DNA of 6,251 bases, taken from NCBI GenBank assembly GCA_031275595.1, contig JAISOO010000155.1, positions 1-6,251 of the forward strand, given 5' to 3'. This DNA is from Spirochaetaceae bacterium. GTDB taxonomy: Bacteria > Spirochaetota > Spirochaetia > Treponematales > Breznakiellaceae. A program made the translations under genes and the position numbers. This document shows positions 5,957 through 6,251 of the stretch, in pieces; within the stretch, counting starts at the first letter, position 1; every line of letters starts with the position of its first letter. The notes below the pieces were generated by a model. It made no database searches, was not told the DNA's origin, and worked only from the letters and a program-made list of their open reading frames with translations.

Positions 5957-5986
5957 CAAGCTACCGGAGGTAGCTGCCGGAGCTAG
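5942..5986. repeat. Tandem palindromic repeat over the ybjN stop codon
   Basis: AGCTACCGAAGGTAGCA (5942-5958) is followed directly by AGCTACCGGAGGTAGCT (5959-5975), two 17-base copies that differ at two positions. Each is a hairpin: GCTACC/GGTAGC with loop GAA, and AGCTACC/GGTAGCT with loop GGA. A third, decayed palindrome, TAGCT-GCCGG-AGCTA (5971-5985), shares an arm with the second, so alternative pairings are possible. No T-run follows, so a simple intrinsic terminator is unlikely. It resembles a small REP-type element. Confidence 0.8.
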
Positions 5987-5987
5987 A

Positions 5988-6016
5988 TTGATGATAGCGG
6001 CTGTGGCGCCTATCAT
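5988..6016 (+). promoter_or_regulatory. Candidate pspA promoter overlaid by an inverted repeat
   Basis: TTGATG (5988-5993) and TATCAT (6011-6016) match the -35 and -10 consensus at four and five of six positions with the standard 17-base spacer. The arms of an inverted repeat, ATGATAG (5991-5997) and CTATCAT (6010-6016), overlap these two elements; pairing can extend by CG/CG with one bulged base. This geometry suits an operator, or a hairpin in a read-through transcript. The predicted start near 6023 lies about 30 bases before the pspA ATG. Confidence 0.4.
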
Positions 6017-6054
6017 GAGTATATCCCTTTGTCGTGCACAGGAGGCCGGATAAG

Positions 6055-6251
6055 ATGGGAATTTTTTCAAGATTAAAAACCCTTATTTCATCAAACGTGA
6101 ATGATATGATAAATAAGGCGGAAAACCCGGAAAAAATGCTCAACCAGCTTCTGATTGACATGAATGAGCAGCTTATTGAGTCCAAAAAAGCGGTTGCCAT
6201 GGCCATTGCGGACGAAAAGAAGCTTGAGCGGGAAATGCAGAACCAGGAGGG
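6055..6251 (+). CDS. PspA/IM30 (Vipp1) family protein, N-terminal part
   Basis: The visible 65 codons run off the window edge. The start MGIFSRLKTLISSNVNDMINKAENPEKML (1-29) is the hallmark of PspA/IM30: an amphipathic N-terminal helix that binds the membrane, then the NDMI...AE(N/D)P motif. A long, charged helix follows (QLLIDMNEQLIESKKAVAMAIADEKKLEREM), the beginning of the coiled-coil hairpin that builds ESCRT-III-like assemblies. Family members protect or remodel the inner membrane under envelope stress and are usually about 220-260 residues; the rest cannot be seen. AGGAGG at 6040-6045 lies nine bases before the ATG, the best Shine-Dalgarno in the window. The gene is on the same strand as the STAS and YbjN genes but is separated from ybjN by 98 bases full of palindromes, so it may be partly independent. 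Confidence 0.93.
   Translation, partial: MGIFSRLKTLISSNVNDMINKAENPEKMLNQLLIDMNEQLIESKKAVAMAIADEKKLEREMQNQE

Overview
The window looks like ordinary chromosomal DNA from a moderately GC-rich bacterium. My best guess is a spirochaete close to Treponema, possibly a termite-gut type. This rests on the feel of the proteins (the PDZ/S41 protease, the TrmJ-like methylase, the STAS protein with a zinc ribbon, and YbjN next to PspA) and on clear sigma70-type promoters. It is an impression, not a proof. No rRNA, tRNA, CRISPR array, insertion sequence or phage gene is visible.

Layout. Positions 1-116 hold a perfect inverted repeat (34-62) and a strong promoter (83-110). Next come three genes on the + strand, tightly packed as a likely operon: an exported S41 carboxyl-terminal protease with a PDZ domain (117-1613), the 16S rRNA methyltransferase RsmE (1630-2484), and a WecG/TagA/CpsF-family glycosyltransferase-like protein (2463-3218) that overlaps rsmE by 22 bases. 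A TrmJ-like tRNA 2'-O-methyltransferase (4001-3243, minus strand) converges on them with a 24-base gap. Its start lies only 37 bases from the start of a divergent short-chain dehydrogenase (4039-4767). A 190-base AT-rich regulatory region (4768-4957) follows, with a promoter and a hairpin over a Shine-Dalgarno sequence. A second + strand group then runs off the window: a STAS-domain protein with a C-terminal zinc ribbon (4976-5527), a YbjN-domain protein (5576-5956) and the N-terminal part of a PspA/IM30 protein (6055-6251, cut by the window edge). The gap between ybjN and pspA is filled with tandem hairpins.

How it fits together. The first group mixes envelope protein processing, ribosome modification and possibly cell-surface glycan chemistry. 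RsmE and the TrmJ-like gene are both SPOUT-fold RNA methyltransferases. The last group (STAS switch, YbjN, PspA) looks like a signalling and envelope-stress cassette, but that joint role is inferred from gene order only.

The most unusual features are regulatory. The protease gene has a near-consensus promoter placed so that transcription should start at or next to the ATG (a leaderless mRNA), and the divergent trmJ/SDR pair also lacks visible ribosome binding sites. Several palindromes sit on start, stop and promoter signals. Two enzymes (the TagA-like protein and the SDR) appear to lack residues normally needed for catalysis. I do not see strong evidence for a wholly new system; the best candidates are the STAS-zinc ribbon/YbjN/PspA cassette and the hairpin array at 5942-6016.
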